In this document: positions 1 through 8,479 of the stretch, in pieces
Layout: the number at the start of each line of letters is the position of its first letter
Position numbering within the stretch: the stretch's first letter is position 1
Source: Pseudomonas asplenii
Lineage (GTDB): Bacteria > Pseudomonadota > Gammaproteobacteria > Pseudomonadales > Pseudomonadaceae
Reading direction: 5' to 3'
Assembly: GCF_001293465.1 (NCBI RefSeq)
Contig: NZ_JSYZ01000019.1
Span: 42,851-92,450, forward strand
DNA length: 49,600 bases
Notes under the pieces: model-generated
Database searches by the model: none
The model's input: the letters and a program-made list of their open reading frames with translations, nothing else
Told to the model about the DNA's origin: nothing
Position numbers and translations under genes: made by a program

Positions 1-136
1 CGTTGGCACCTGGGGTCTTGTCATAACCGTCGGCAGCCACGCGATAGGCGGCTGGGGTGTGGCTGTAGCCATCGGCGGCGTAGGTATTGGCGGCCAGTAC
101 GGAAAGGGTCAGGGCGAGGATCAGTTTGGTGTTCAT
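1..136 (-). CDS. Small secreted repeat protein, 3' end cut off by the window
   Basis: The first 45 codons are visible, starting at an ATG (134-136) preceded by a GGAG ribosome site about 7 nt upstream. The N terminus is a clear Sec signal peptide (MNTKLILALTLSVLAANTYA, cleavage after residue 20). The mature part begins with two copies of a repeat of about 14 residues, AADGYSHTPAAYRV and AADGYDKTPGAN, so the full protein probably continues as a short ADGY-type tandem repeat. I do not recognise a named family. Similar small exported proteins occur in pseudomonads without assigned function. The stop codon lies outside the window. Confidence 0.7.
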   Translation of the reverse strand, partial: MNTKLILALTLSVLAANTYAADGYSHTPAAYRVAADGYDKTPGAN

Positions 137-464
137 GGTGGTTGCTCCAGTTGGGTTTTGGTTTTGCTCAGTGGGTGTGGAAGTGATATTACGCTTGTTA
201 ATTTGATTAAAAAGCGCAAATTAGTGCTTAAACAAATCGAATTATTCGATGTTGTGGGCGGCGCGATCAGACGGCGGTCACTGGATGCCTGGGGGCGGGT
301 GCGCAAGTCGATTCGGCGTAGGATCAGGATGAGGGGCGGGAATTAACGGGCTATTAATTGCCAAGAGTCTTGAGCATTGCACGGGGGGGCTGGGAGCCGG
401 CAAACCGGCTCCCAGCCAAGAGCAGTGTCGGCCCGTCATGGGAGGCCCACACGAGGAAAGGTTA
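137..464. other. Intergenic region between two leftward genes, no gene seen
   Basis: This stretch of about 330 nt has an AT-rich core around 185-255, which is the likely promoter region for the leftward secreted repeat protein. It also holds a strong hairpin at 388-417 just downstream of the kgtP-like gene. Short open frames exist but have no ribosome site or recognisable product. No RNA gene was recognised. Confidence 0.5.
388..417. terminator. Perfect 13-bp hairpin downstream of the kgtP-like gene
   Basis: The arms GGCTGGGAGCCGG (388-400) and CCGGCTCCCAGCC (405-417) pair perfectly around a CAAA loop, 48 nt after the stop of the leftward transporter gene. No run of T follows on either strand, so it may stabilise the mRNA 3' end or be a degenerate REP-type palindrome instead of a classical intrinsic terminator. 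Confidence 0.4.
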
Positions 465-1787
465 TCAGTCGGTCTCGATCCGCGAATGCCGACGGGTGTC
501 CTTCATGGTGACATACACCAGCAGCGACACCGCGATGCAGGCGGTCACGTACCAGTAGTAGCCGGTCTCCATGCCGATGCTCTTGAACCACAGCGCGATG
601 TATTCGGCGGTGCCGCCGAAGATCGATACGGTCAGTGCGTAGGGCAGGCCCACGCCCAGGGCGCGGATCTCGGTGGGGAACAGCTCGGCCTTCACCACCG
701 CGTTGATCGAGGTATAGCCGCTGACGATGATCAGCGCCGCCATGATCAGGAAGAATGCGCCCCACCAGGTCTGGATGGTGTGCAGGGTGCTCAGGATCGG
801 TACGGTGCAGAGTGTCCCGAGAATCCCGAAGGCGATCAGGATCGGCCGCCGGCCCACCTTGTCCGAGAGCGCACCGACCACTGGCTGCAGGCACATGAAC
901 AGGAACAGCGTTGCCGCCGAGATCGTGGTGGAGTCGGAGATGCTCATGCCGACGGTGTTCACCAGGTACTTCTGCATGTAGGTGGTGTAGGTGTAGAACG
1001 CCAGGGTGCCACCCATGGTCAGGCCGACCACGGTCAGCAGTTCCTTGGGATGACGCAGCAGCGTGCGCATCAGGCTCTCTTTCGGCTTTTCCTTCTTCTT
1101 CACGAACGACTCGGTTTCTTCCATGCCGCGACGCAGGTAGAGCGCGACCACCGCGCTCAGGGCGCCGATACCGAAGGGAATCCGCCAGCCCCAGTCCTGC
1201 AGTTGTTCGACACTGAGAACCTGCTGCAGCACGATCAGCACCGCCAGGGCGATGAGCTGGCCGGAGATCAGGGTCACGTACTGGAAGCTGGAATAGAAAC
1301 CACGGCTCTGCCTGGTGGCCATCTCGCTGAGGTAGGTGGCGGAAGTGCCGTATTCGCCGCCGACCGACAGCCCCTGCATCAGGCGGGCAACCACCAGCAG
1401 GATCGGCGCGCCGATGCCGATGGTTTCATAACCGGGGGTGAGGGCGATGATGAGCGAGCCTGCGCACATCAGCAGGACCGAGGCCATCAGGGCCGCCTTG
1501 CGGCCCTTGCGGTCGGCGTACAGGCCCATCAGCCAGCCGCCGATCGGGCGCATCAGGAAGCCCACGGCGAAGATCGCGGCGGTGTTGAGCAGTTGGGCGG
1601 TGGTGTCGCCCTTGGGGAAGAAGACCTTGGCGAAGTACAGCGAGAAGGCGGCGTAGACGTACCAGTCGTACCACTCGACCATGTTGCCGACCGATCCGCT
1701 GAAAATCGATTTCAGGCGGCTGGCGGTGGTTCTTTCTTGTGCCGGCGCGACCGCCGACCCCAGGGGAAGGGTAGTGGAGTTATCCAT
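465..1787 (-). CDS. kgtP: MHS-family MFS dicarboxylate transporter (alpha-ketoglutarate permease type)
   Basis: A 440-residue proton symporter of the inner membrane with about 12 predicted helices. Family signs are the N-terminal GNMVEWYDWYVYA segment, the loop motif GLYADRKGRKAA after helix 2, RLMQGLSVGGEYG in helix 4 and GALSDKVGRRP in the second half. All are typical of the metabolite:H+ symporter branch that contains KgtP, PcaT and ShiA. The divided context supports alpha-ketoglutarate or a related C4/C5 dicarboxylate: a sigma54 activator and a Cache-type sensor kinase lie immediately upstream on the same strand, and a -24/-12 promoter with paired palindromes precedes the gene. Start ATG at 1785-1787 has an AAGG site about 9 nt upstream. 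Substrate is inferred; KgtP versus another dicarboxylate permease is not settled by sequence alone. Confidence 0.8.
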   Translation of the reverse strand: MDNSTTLPLGSAVAPAQERTTASRLKSIFSGSVGNMVEWYDWYVYAAFSLYFAKVFFPKGDTTAQLLNTAAIFAVGFLMRPIGGWLMGLYADRKGRKAALMASVLLMCAGSLIIALTPGYETIGIGAPILLVVARLMQGLSVGGEYGTSATYLSEMATRQSRGFYSSFQYVTLISGQLIALAVLIVLQQVLSVEQLQDWGWRIPFGIGALSAVVALYLRRGMEETESFVKKKEKPKESLMRTLLRHPKELLTVVGLTMGGTLAFYTYTTYMQKYLVNTVGMSISDSTTISAATLFLFMCLQPVVGALSDKVGRRPILIAFGILGTLCTVPILSTLHTIQTWWGAFFLIMAALIIVSGYTSINAVVKAELFPTEIRALGVGLPYALTVSIFGGTAEYIALWFKSIGMETGYYWYVTACIAVSLLVYVTMKDTRRHSRIETD

Positions 1788-1850
1788 CTAGGGAACCTTA
1801 CGAGTCATTGTTGTTGTAGAGCGCGCGGGAGCGCAGCCTGACCGCTCCAT

Positions 1851-1866
1851 AGCAGGAGCCATGCCA
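1851..1866 (-). promoter_or_regulatory. Candidate sigma54 (-24/-12) promoter of the kgtP-like gene
   Basis: Read on the minus strand the site is TGGCATGGCTCCTGCT. It has the invariant GG and GC dinucleotides at the exact sigma54 spacing and 8 of 10 consensus bases (TGGCAC-N5-TTGC). Transcription would start near 1840, giving a leader of about 53 nt. The sigma54-dependent regulator encoded just upstream makes this site functionally sensible. Confidence 0.7.
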
Positions 1867-1907
1867 GGGCTGTAAGGCCCGTTCCAGAGCGGTTGGCAGG
1901 ATTGGGT

Positions 1908-1956
1908 GAGCGGAAATCCGCTTATGCCGGAGTGGGGCGTGAGCGGAAAACCGCCG
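1908..1956. promoter_or_regulatory. Paired palindromes, candidate activator (UAS) sites for the kgtP-like promoter
   Basis: Two near-identical inverted repeats, GAGCGGAAATCCGCTT (1908-1923) and GAGCGGAAAACCGCCG (1941-1956), start 33 nt apart, close to three helical turns. Their centres lie about 75 and 108 nt upstream of the start site predicted from the -24/-12 element. This is the usual place and arrangement for enhancer sites of DctD/NtrC-type activators. Binding by the adjacent regulator is inferred. Confidence 0.6.
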
Positions 1957-1973
1957 ATACGAACGACGCTATC

Positions 1974-2063
1974 TGTAGGAGCGTGGCTTGCCCGCGAAGA
2001 ACGATGACGGGGTATGGCTGAGCGACCGCGCCATCTTTTTCGCGGGCAAGCCCGGCTCCTACA
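1974..2063. repeat. REPIN (two inverted REP sequences)
   Basis: The left arm TGTAGGAGCGTGGCTTGCCC and the matching inverted arm ending GGCTCCTACAG at 2038-2063 form a typical Pseudomonas REP doublet. It sits between the regulator gene and the upstream sites of the transporter. Confidence 0.85.
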
Positions 2064-2076
2064 GGTTGCGTCGTTG

Positions 2077-3402
2077 CTACAGGAACATCTCGCGGGTCAG
2101 TCCGTGGCGTTGCAGCTTCTCGTTGAAGGTGCGCCTTGGCAGTTGCAGTTCTTCGAGCACCGCCTTGACGTCACCCTTGTGCCGGGTCAAGGCCGAGCGC
2201 AGGCACTGCGCCTCGAAGGCCTCCTGCTGGGCCGCGAGGGACTGGCCCGGATCGATATTGACCGGTTCCGGCTCGCCCAGGCCGAGCACCGAGCGTTCGG
2301 CGGCGTTGGCCAGTTCGCGGACGTTGCCCGGCCAGTCATGGCTCAGCAGCCGGACCAGTTGCGACCCGCTCAATGGCGTCGCACGGCGCCCCAGGCGCTC
2401 GGCCGCGTCCTGGGCAAAGTGTTCGAACAGCAGCGGGATGTCTTCGCGCCGCTCGCGCAAGGGTGGCAGGCGCAGTTCGGCCACCGTCAGCCGATACGCC
2501 AGGTCCTCGCGGAAACGTCCGGCCCGGGACTCTTCCAGCAGGTCGGGCTTGGTCGCGGCAACGATGCGCAGGTCGACCGGGATGCTCTGGTTGGAACCCA
2601 GGCGTTCGAGCTTCTGTTCCTGCAGCACCCGTAGCAGTTTCACCTGCTGGGCCAGTGGCATGCTCTCGATCTCGTCGAGAAACAGGGTGCCGCCATGGGC
2701 ATATTCGAGCTTGCCGATCCGCTTGCCCTGGGCGCCGGTGAAGGCGCCGCTCTCATGGCCGAACAACTCGGCTTCGAACAATGGCTCGGGAATCGCCGCG
2801 CAGTTGAGCGCGACGAACGGTTTGCTCGAACGCGCCCCGAAGTCATGCAGGCAGCGGGCGACCCGTTCCTTGCCGCTGCCGGTCTCGCCGCGGATCAGCA
2901 CGTTGACCGGCAGGGGCGCCAGTTCCAGCACTTGCCGGCGCAGGGTCTGCAGGCTGCGGGACACGCCCAGCAGGCAGGCGTCGAGGCGTGAGCGGCTGTC
3001 GGCCTGTTCGTGCAGGCGGCGGTTCTCCAGCACCAGTCGGCGTTTCTCCAGGGCACGGCCGAGGCTGCCGAGCAGGGCTTCGGGGCTGAAGGGCTTTTCC
3101 AGGAAGTCGTAGGCACCGTCACGCATCGCCTCGACCGCCATCGGCACGTCGCCGTGGCCGGTCAGCAGGATCACCGGCAGGTCGGCGTCGAGTGCCCGCA
3201 CCCGCGCCAGCAGTTCCAGGCCGCTGAGGCCGGGCATGCGCACGTCGCTGATGATCACCCCGGGAAAGTGCGCCGGCAGTTGCGCCAGGCACTCCTCGGC
3301 GCGGCTGAACAACCGGACCGAGAAGCCCGACAGGCTCAGCCACTGTTCCACGGCCGTGCGAATGCTGGCTTCGTCATCGACCACGATTACCGAGTTCAAC
3401 AT
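2077..3402 (-). CDS. Sigma54-dependent response regulator, MifR/DctD type
   Basis: A 441-residue NtrC-family activator. Residues 1-115 are a receiver domain with the phospho-acceptor Asp53 (ISDVRMPG) and Lys103. The AAA+ domain carries Walker A GETGSGKE (172-179), the sigma54-contact loop GAFTGA (219-224), Walker B LFLDE (about 240-244) and an intact arginine-finger region. A Fis-type helix-turn-helix occupies the last 40 residues. It is translationally coupled to the sensor kinase: its ATG overlaps the kinase stop by 7 nt. In Pseudomonas, MifSR and DctBD pairs control alpha-ketoglutarate and C4-dicarboxylate uptake. The transporter next door with a -24/-12 promoter fits that role. Confidence 0.88.
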   Translation of the reverse strand: MLNSVIVVDDEASIRTAVEQWLSLSGFSVRLFSRAEECLAQLPAHFPGVIISDVRMPGLSGLELLARVRALDADLPVILLTGHGDVPMAVEAMRDGAYDFLEKPFSPEALLGSLGRALEKRRLVLENRRLHEQADSRSRLDACLLGVSRSLQTLRRQVLELAPLPVNVLIRGETGSGKERVARCLHDFGARSSKPFVALNCAAIPEPLFEAELFGHESGAFTGAQGKRIGKLEYAHGGTLFLDEIESMPLAQQVKLLRVLQEQKLERLGSNQSIPVDLRIVAATKPDLLEESRAGRFREDLAYRLTVAELRLPPLRERREDIPLLFEHFAQDAAERLGRRATPLSGSQLVRLLSHDWPGNVRELANAAERSVLGLGEPEPVNIDPGQSLAAQQEAFEAQCLRSALTRHKGDVKAVLEELQLPRRTFNEKLQRHGLTREMFL

Positions 3403-5204
3403 GGTTCACGGACCTCCACGGCGATTGGCAGGGCCAGGGTGAAGCAGGCGCCGTCGTGCCGGTTGACGACGCTCAGGCGGCCGCCCTGTTCATGGACGAT
3501 CGCATAGGAAACCGCCAGCCCCAGGCCGAGGCCTTCGCCGACCGGCTTGGTGGTGAAGAACGGATCGAAGACCTTGGCCAGATGTTCCTCGGCAATTCCA
3601 CCGCCGCTGTCGGCCACCGTCAACAGCCACAGTTGCTGGTCGGCCTCGATGCGGATTTCCAGGCGCTTGAGCGGCTTGTCACGCATGGCGTCGAGGGCGT
3701 TGCGCAGCAGGTTGATCAGCACCTGTTCGAGGCGGATCGCATCGCCGCGGACCCTGGCCGGCCGGGTCAGGTGCAGGGCGATGCTGACGTTGTCCTCCCG
3801 CAGGCGCGGGTCGAGCAGGTGCAGCGCCTGGTCGACCACGCCGGCCAGGTCCAGCGGCTCGCGCAGGCCGCTGGGGCTTTGCCGGGCGTAGGTCTTGAGA
3901 TGGCCGGTGAGGGCGGCCATCCGGGTCAGCATTTGCTCCAGGGGGGCCAGTGCTTCCCGGGCGGCGTCGAGCCGACCGTGGTCGAGCAGCAGGCGCAGGG
4001 TCGCCAGTTGCATGCGCTGGGCGGTCAGCGGCTGGTTGATCTCGTGGGCCAGGGCGGCGGACATCTGTCCCAGCGCCGCCAGCTTGGCCGACTGCACCAG
4101 GCCATCCTGGGCCGTGCGCAGGTCGCGGGTGCGCTCCTCCACCAGTCGTTCCAGCTCCGCGCGGCTGCGCTGGCGCAGGCGGGCCAGGCGCCAGCGCTGG
4201 CTGAGGAACAGGACGAGAAACACCAGGGTCAGCCACAGGCCGGCACCGGCGAGCCCGGCATTGCGCCGTTCCTCGGCGGCCAGTTGCGGCTTGCGCAGCA
4301 GGTGCAGGGTCCAGTTCTCGGTGTCCAGCGGCAGCGATTCCCAGAGCAGATCGGCGCTGCCATCGGGCGTGGCCACCCGGCTCAGGTAACTGTGGCTGTC
4401 GAACACCCGCAGGGTCTGATGCTCGATGGTGCTCAGTGGCTGCTTGTCGTACTGGCGGGTGCGGCCGATTTCGCTGCGGTCGTTGTCCGACAGTGGGCGC
4501 AGCAGGCGATAGCGCCAGGCCGGCTGGTTGGAGATGAACACGATGTCGCGGGCGTCGCTGACCAGCAGGATGTCGCTGCCCTTGCCCCATTCGCGTTCGA
4601 TCTCGGGGAACTCCAGCTTGACCACCATGGCACCGATGAACTCGCCGTTGTCGTTGAGCACCGCGCTGGAGAGGAAGTAGCCGGGAATCCCGCTGGTCAC
4701 CCCGACCGCGTAGAAATGCCCGCTGCCTTCGCTGCGGGTCTGGTTGAAGTAGGGGCGAAAGCCGTAGTAATGGCCGACGTAGCTGCTGGGCAGGCGCCAG
4801 TTGCTGGCGGCCACCGACAGGCCGTTGCGATCGAGCAGTTGCAGGGTCGAGGAACGTGCGGCGCCGTTCATGCGTTCCAGCTTGCGGTTGAGCGCATCCT
4901 GCTGTTGCGCGGTGAGCGGTCCGTTGAGGGCCTGGCGCAGTTCCGGGTCCAGGGCGATCACGGCCGGCATGGCGCGGTATCGTTCGATCAGGGTGTGCAG
5001 GGAGTTGGCGTACAGCGCCAGCTGCCCCCGTCCGCGGACGGCATCGTCCAGCAGTGCCTGCTGCGTGGCACGGTGCATTGCCCAGCCGGCGGCCAGCACG
5101 GTGCCCGCGAGAATCAGCAGGGTATGGAGCAGCAGGCGCAGGGAACGAGGGATCGGCGGCATGCGGGCAATGACAGGCTGGAGAGAGGGCGGGAAAGATA
5201 ACAC
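3396..5204 (-). CDS. Membrane sensor histidine kinase, MifS/DctB type
   Basis: About 602 residues. Two membrane helices (about 23-41 and 315-335) flank a periplasmic double-Cache sensor domain with the FRPYFNQ segment seen in DctB-like dicarboxylate sensors. A short coiled-coil linker leads to the HisKA domain with phospho-acceptor His387 (ALAHEINQPLTA). The ATPase domain has the N box NLLRNALDA, the G1 box ADSGGGI and the G2 box GEGLGLGL. It is coupled to the regulator gene downstream. The start is uncertain: GTG at 5204 and ATG at 5162 (residue 15) are both possible and neither has a strong ribosome site. The ligand is inferred to be a dicarboxylate or alpha-ketoglutarate from the neighbouring transporter. 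Confidence 0.87.
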   Translation of the reverse strand: MLSFPPSLQPVIARMPPIPRSLRLLLHTLLILAGTVLAAGWAMHRATQQALLDDAVRGRGQLALYANSLHTLIERYRAMPAVIALDPELRQALNGPLTAQQQDALNRKLERMNGAARSSTLQLLDRNGLSVAASNWRLPSSYVGHYYGFRPYFNQTRSEGSGHFYAVGVTSGIPGYFLSSAVLNDNGEFIGAMVVKLEFPEIEREWGKGSDILLVSDARDIVFISNQPAWRYRLLRPLSDNDRSEIGRTRQYDKQPLSTIEHQTLRVFDSHSYLSRVATPDGSADLLWESLPLDTENWTLHLLRKPQLAAEERRNAGLAGAGLWLTLVFLVLFLSQRWRLARLRQRSRAELERLVEERTRDLRTAQDGLVQSAKLAALGQMSAALAHEINQPLTAQRMQLATLRLLLDHGRLDAAREALAPLEQMLTRMAALTGHLKTYARQSPSGLREPLDLAGVVDQALHLLDPRLREDNVSIALHLTRPARVRGDAIRLEQVLINLLRNALDAMRDKPLKRLEIRIEADQQLWLLTVADSGGGIAEEHLAKVFDPFFTTKPVGEGLGLGLAVSYAIVHEQGGRLSVVNRHDGACFTLALPIAVEVREPC

Positions 5205-5273
5205 GCCATGGAGCGGGGGATGCAGAAGGGGCGGGTGGTGCGGTGGGCGCCGCAGCCCGCTCCCACAGAGTCA

Positions 5274-5293
5274 GGCTCCCACGGTGGGGAGCC
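5274..5293. terminator. Short hairpin between bglX and the sensor kinase gene
   Basis: GGCTCCC (5274-5280) pairs with GGGAGCC (5287-5293) around a 6-nt loop, about 20 nt past the bglX stop. There is no T run on the bglX strand. A partial REP-like stretch (GCCCGCTCCCACAG) lies just to its left, so this may be a decayed REP element as much as a terminator. Confidence 0.35.
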
Positions 5294-5314
5294 CTCAGGG
5301 CACGGGTAACCCTG

Positions 5315-7606
5315 TTACAGCAATTCGAAGCTCTGTTGCGTCACGTCCCGGGAATCCAGGCCAATCTGCACGTTGAACTTGCCCGGCTCGGCCACGTACT
5401 TGAGCTGGGTGTTGTAGAACTTCAGGTCGTTCTCGTCGATGGTGAAGTGGATGACCTTCTCTTCCCCGGCCTTGAGCATCACCTTCTGGAAGTTCTTCAG
5501 TTCCTTGACCGGACGGATCATCGAGCCGGCCACGTCCTGGATGTACAACTGCACCACGGTCTCGCCATCACGCTTGCCGGTGTTGCGCACGGTGATGCTG
5601 GCGTCGAGCTTGCCGCTCTTGTTCAGCGTGGTCGAGGACAGCGCCATGTTGCTCAGGCTGAAGTCGGTGTAGCTCAGGCCGTAGCCGAACGGATACAGCG
5701 GAGTGTTTTCCTCGTCGAAGTACTGCGAGGTGTAGTTGCCCGGCTTGCCCGGCGTGAACGGCCGGCCGATGGTCAGGTGGTTGTAGTACATCGGCACCTG
5801 GCCGACCGAGCGCGGGAAGGTGATCGGCAGCTTGCCCGACGGGTTGTAGTCGCCGAACAGCACGTCGGCGATGGCGTTGCCGCCTTCGGTCCCGCTGAAC
5901 CAGGTTTCCAGCACGGCGTCGGCCTGGTCCTGTTCCTGGCCGATGGTCAGCGGACGGCCGTTCATCAGCACCAGCACCAGCGGCTTGCCGGTGGCCTTGA
6001 GGGCGGTGATCAGCTTGCGCTGGGTCTCGGGGATGTTCAGGTCGGTACGGCTCGACGATTCGTGGGACATGCCGCGCGATTCGCCCACCGCGGCCACCAC
6101 CACGTCGGCCTGCTGTGCGGCCTTGACCGCTTCGTCGATCAACTGCTGCTCGGGACGCGGGTCATCGACCACTTCCGGCGCATCGAAGTTGAGGAAGTTG
6201 AGGTAATCGACGATCTTCTTGTCGGTGGTGATATTCGAGCCGCGGGCATAGACCAGTTGACCCTTGTCACCCAGGGCGCGGCTCATGCCGTCGAACAGGG
6301 TGACCGATTGCGCGGGTTGGCCAGCGGCGGCCCAACTGCCCATCATGTCGATCGGGGCCTTGGCCAGCGGACCGACCACGGCGATCTTCGCCGACTTCGC
6401 CAGCGGCAGGGTCTGTTTCTCGTTCTTGAGCAGCACCAGGCTGCGCTTGGCCACGTCGCGGGCTTCGGCGCGGTGCAGGCGGCTCTCGGCATTGGTGTCG
6501 GCCGGATCGTCTTCGGCCTTGCCGATACGCAGGTACGGGTCCTTGAACAGGCCCATGTCGTACTTGGCACCGAGCACTTCACGCACGGCGTTGTCCAGCT
6601 CGCGCTGCGGCACTTCGCCGGACTTGATCAGCCCCGGCAGTTCCTTGCCGTACAGGGAGTCGTTCATGCTCATGTCGATGCCGGCCTTGATCGCCAGCTT
6701 GGCCGCTTCGCGACCGTCCTTGGCGACGCCATGCTTGAGCAATTCGAAAATCGCCCCGTGGTCGCTGACCGCCAGGCCCTTGAAGCCCCAGTCCTTGCGC
6801 AGCAGGTCCTGCATCAGCCAGGTGTTGGAGGTGGCGGGCACGCCGTTGACCGAGTTCAGCGCGACCATCACCCCGCCTGCGCCGGCGTCGATGGCGGCGC
6901 GGTAGGGCGGCAGGTAGGTCTGGTACATCTTCACCGGGCTCATGTCGACCACGTTGTAGTCGCGGCCGCCTTCCACCGCGCCGTACAGGGCGAAGTGCTT
7001 GACGCTGGCCATGATGCTGTCGGGCGCGCTCGGGCTCTTGCCCTGGTAGGCCTGGACCATCACCTTGGCGATGCGCGAGACCAGGTAGGTGTCTTCGCCG
7101 AAGCCTTCGGAGGTACGGCCCCAGCGCGGGTCGCGGGAGATGTCGACCATCGGCGCGAAGGTGATGTCGAGGCTGTCGGCACTGGCTTCCTGGGCGGCGA
7201 TACGCCCGGAGCGGCCGATGGCGTCCATGTCCCAGCTGGAGGCCAGGCCCAGGCTGATCGGGAAGATGGTGCGGTGGCCGTGGATCACGTCATAGGCGAA
7301 GAACATCGGGATCTTCAGCCGGCTGCGCATGGCCGCGTCCTGCATCGGACGGTTTTCCGGGCGGGAAATGGAGTTGAAGGTGCCGCCGATGTTGCCCGCG
7401 GCGATTTCCTTGCGGATCAGTTCGCGGGGCATTTCCGGACCGATGCTGATCAGACGCAACTGGCCGATCTTTTCCTCGAGGGTCATCTGCTTCATCAGGT
7501 TGGCGATGAAGGCGTCCTTGTTTTCGATGGGAGCGGACTTCGTGTCCGCCGCAACCGGGAGACTGGCCAGGCCGACAGCAAGGCCCAGCAAACACAGCTT
7601 CTTCAT
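5315..7606 (-). CDS. bglX: Periplasmic beta-glucosidase, glycoside hydrolase family 3
   Basis: 763 residues, matching the usual BglX length of about 765. A Sec signal peptide (MKKLCLLGLAVGLASLPVAA) sends it to the periplasm. The GH3 N-terminal barrel contains DPRWGRTSEGFGED, KHFALYG and the nucleophile motif GLAVSDHGAI with Asp282. The alpha/beta sandwich domain has SLVLLKNE and SSSRTDLNIPE, and a fibronectin-III-like domain closes the protein (RPVKELKNFQKV). It hydrolyses beta-linked glucose from the non-reducing ends of oligosaccharides. It is transcribed toward the two-component genes, in the gene order also found in P. putida. A candidate -24/-12 promoter precedes it. Confidence 0.93.
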   Translation of the reverse strand: MKKLCLLGLAVGLASLPVAADTKSAPIENKDAFIANLMKQMTLEEKIGQLRLISIGPEMPRELIRKEIAAGNIGGTFNSISRPENRPMQDAAMRSRLKIPMFFAYDVIHGHRTIFPISLGLASSWDMDAIGRSGRIAAQEASADSLDITFAPMVDISRDPRWGRTSEGFGEDTYLVSRIAKVMVQAYQGKSPSAPDSIMASVKHFALYGAVEGGRDYNVVDMSPVKMYQTYLPPYRAAIDAGAGGVMVALNSVNGVPATSNTWLMQDLLRKDWGFKGLAVSDHGAIFELLKHGVAKDGREAAKLAIKAGIDMSMNDSLYGKELPGLIKSGEVPQRELDNAVREVLGAKYDMGLFKDPYLRIGKAEDDPADTNAESRLHRAEARDVAKRSLVLLKNEKQTLPLAKSAKIAVVGPLAKAPIDMMGSWAAAGQPAQSVTLFDGMSRALGDKGQLVYARGSNITTDKKIVDYLNFLNFDAPEVVDDPRPEQQLIDEAVKAAQQADVVVAAVGESRGMSHESSSRTDLNIPETQRKLITALKATGKPLVLVLMNGRPLTIGQEQDQADAVLETWFSGTEGGNAIADVLFGDYNPSGKLPITFPRSVGQVPMYYNHLTIGRPFTPGKPGNYTSQYFDEENTPLYPFGYGLSYTDFSLSNMALSSTTLNKSGKLDASITVRNTGKRDGETVVQLYIQDVAGSMIRPVKELKNFQKVMLKAGEEKVIHFTIDENDLKFYNTQLKYVAEPGKFNVQIGLDSRDVTQQSFELL

Positions 7607-7679
7607 GAATGATTATCTCGGGAGTCCGATCCAGCGACTGCTCGTTGGGCGCCGGCCGGGCTGTTTCGTTATTGGGAGC

Positions 7680-7695
7680 GGCTATTGTTGTGCCA
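7680..7695 (-). promoter_or_regulatory. Candidate sigma54 promoter upstream of bglX
   Basis: On the minus strand the site is TGGCACAACAATAGCC: a perfect -24 element (TGGCAC), correct spacing, and TAGC in place of TTGC at -12 (9 of 10 consensus bases). The predicted start site near 7668 would give a leader of about 60 nt before the bglX ATG. No paired enhancer palindrome like that of kgtP was seen further upstream. Confidence 0.45.
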
Positions 7696-7842
7696 ATAAA
7701 TCCAGCACACTGCTGAACTGTTTTTCGCGCTGGGCATCTTTTAGCTGATTGGCTTCATACATTCCAGTGGCGGGGGCGGATTATGCCCTACGCAGGGCCC
7801 TGGCCATTGTCCCTTTTTATCGTTTCAAGGAGCGTTTCGAGC

Positions 7843-8451
7843 ATGCATGCATTCCAAGGTTTGCGTTCGAGCTGGAGAATCGCCGCCCTGGCCCTGCTGG
7901 CCAGCATGCTGGCGGGCTGCGGCATCAACAACATTCCCACCTACGACGAGCAGGTGAAGGCCAACTGGGCCCAGGTACAGAACCAGTACCAGCGGCGCGC
8001 GGACCTGATTCCGAACCTGGTGGAAACGGTCAAGGGCTACGCGAAGCAGGAGCAGGACACCCTGACTGCGGTGATCGAGGCCCGCTCGCGGGCGACCTCG
8101 GTGCAGGTCGATGCCAGTACCCTGGACAACCCGGAGAAGCTCAAGCAGTACCAGGATGCCCAGGGCCAACTGACCGGCGCGCTGAGCCGGCTGATGGTGG
8201 TGTCGGAGCGTTATCCGGACCTCAAGTCGAACCAGAACTTCCTCGCCCTGCAGTCCCAGCTCGAAGGCACCGAGAACCGCATCAGCGTGGCCCGGCGCGA
8301 CTTCATCCTCAGCGTGGAGAAGTACAACACCGAGATCCGCACTTTTCCCGGCCGTCTCTGGCACAGCCTGATGTACAGCGACCTGCCGCTGCGGCCGAAC
8401 TTCGAGGCGACCGCCCAGGATGCCGACAAGGCACCGCAAGTGAAGTTCTGA
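7843..8451 (+). CDS. LemA-family lipoprotein
   Basis: 202 residues from the ATG at 7843, chosen because an AGGAG site lies about 10 nt upstream and the signal peptide then begins cleanly. An earlier in-frame ATG at 7783 lacks both. The lipobox LAGC puts the acylated Cys at residue 26, so the protein is probably membrane-anchored and faces the periplasm. The rest is the helical LemA core, with the conserved QNQYQRRADLIPNLVETVKGYA stretch and the AR.RDFI..V..YN segment near residue 150. The biochemical role of LemA proteins is unknown. It heads a tight operon with two TPM-domain proteins, a common partnership. Confidence 0.88.
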   Translation: MHAFQGLRSSWRIAALALLASMLAGCGINNIPTYDEQVKANWAQVQNQYQRRADLIPNLVETVKGYAKQEQDTLTAVIEARSRATSVQVDASTLDNPEKLKQYQDAQGQLTGALSRLMVVSERYPDLKSNQNFLALQSQLEGTENRISVARRDFILSVEKYNTEIRTFPGRLWHSLMYSDLPLRPNFEATAQDADKAPQVKF

Positions 8452-8479
8452 CCGCTGTGTCATCACGGATGAGGTAGGC

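Noticed and set aside
438..1841. Long rightward open frame opposite the kgtP-like gene
   Set aside because: It is antisense to a complete, clearly recognisable transporter. Its protein has no hydrophobic or domain pattern and is rich in Gln, His, Arg and Gly, as expected from the reverse frame of GC-rich DNA.
1974..2063. CRISPR-like or transposon end repeats
   Set aside because: The repeat is an inverted doublet of the common Pseudomonas REP type. It is also seen at 13143, 35191 and 40439, with no spacers, transposase or target duplication.
5243..7612. 789-codon rightward open frame opposite bglX
   Set aside because: It lies wholly antisense to bglX, is low-complexity in composition (Val, His, Gly, Gln rich) and has no recognisable motif or ribosome site.
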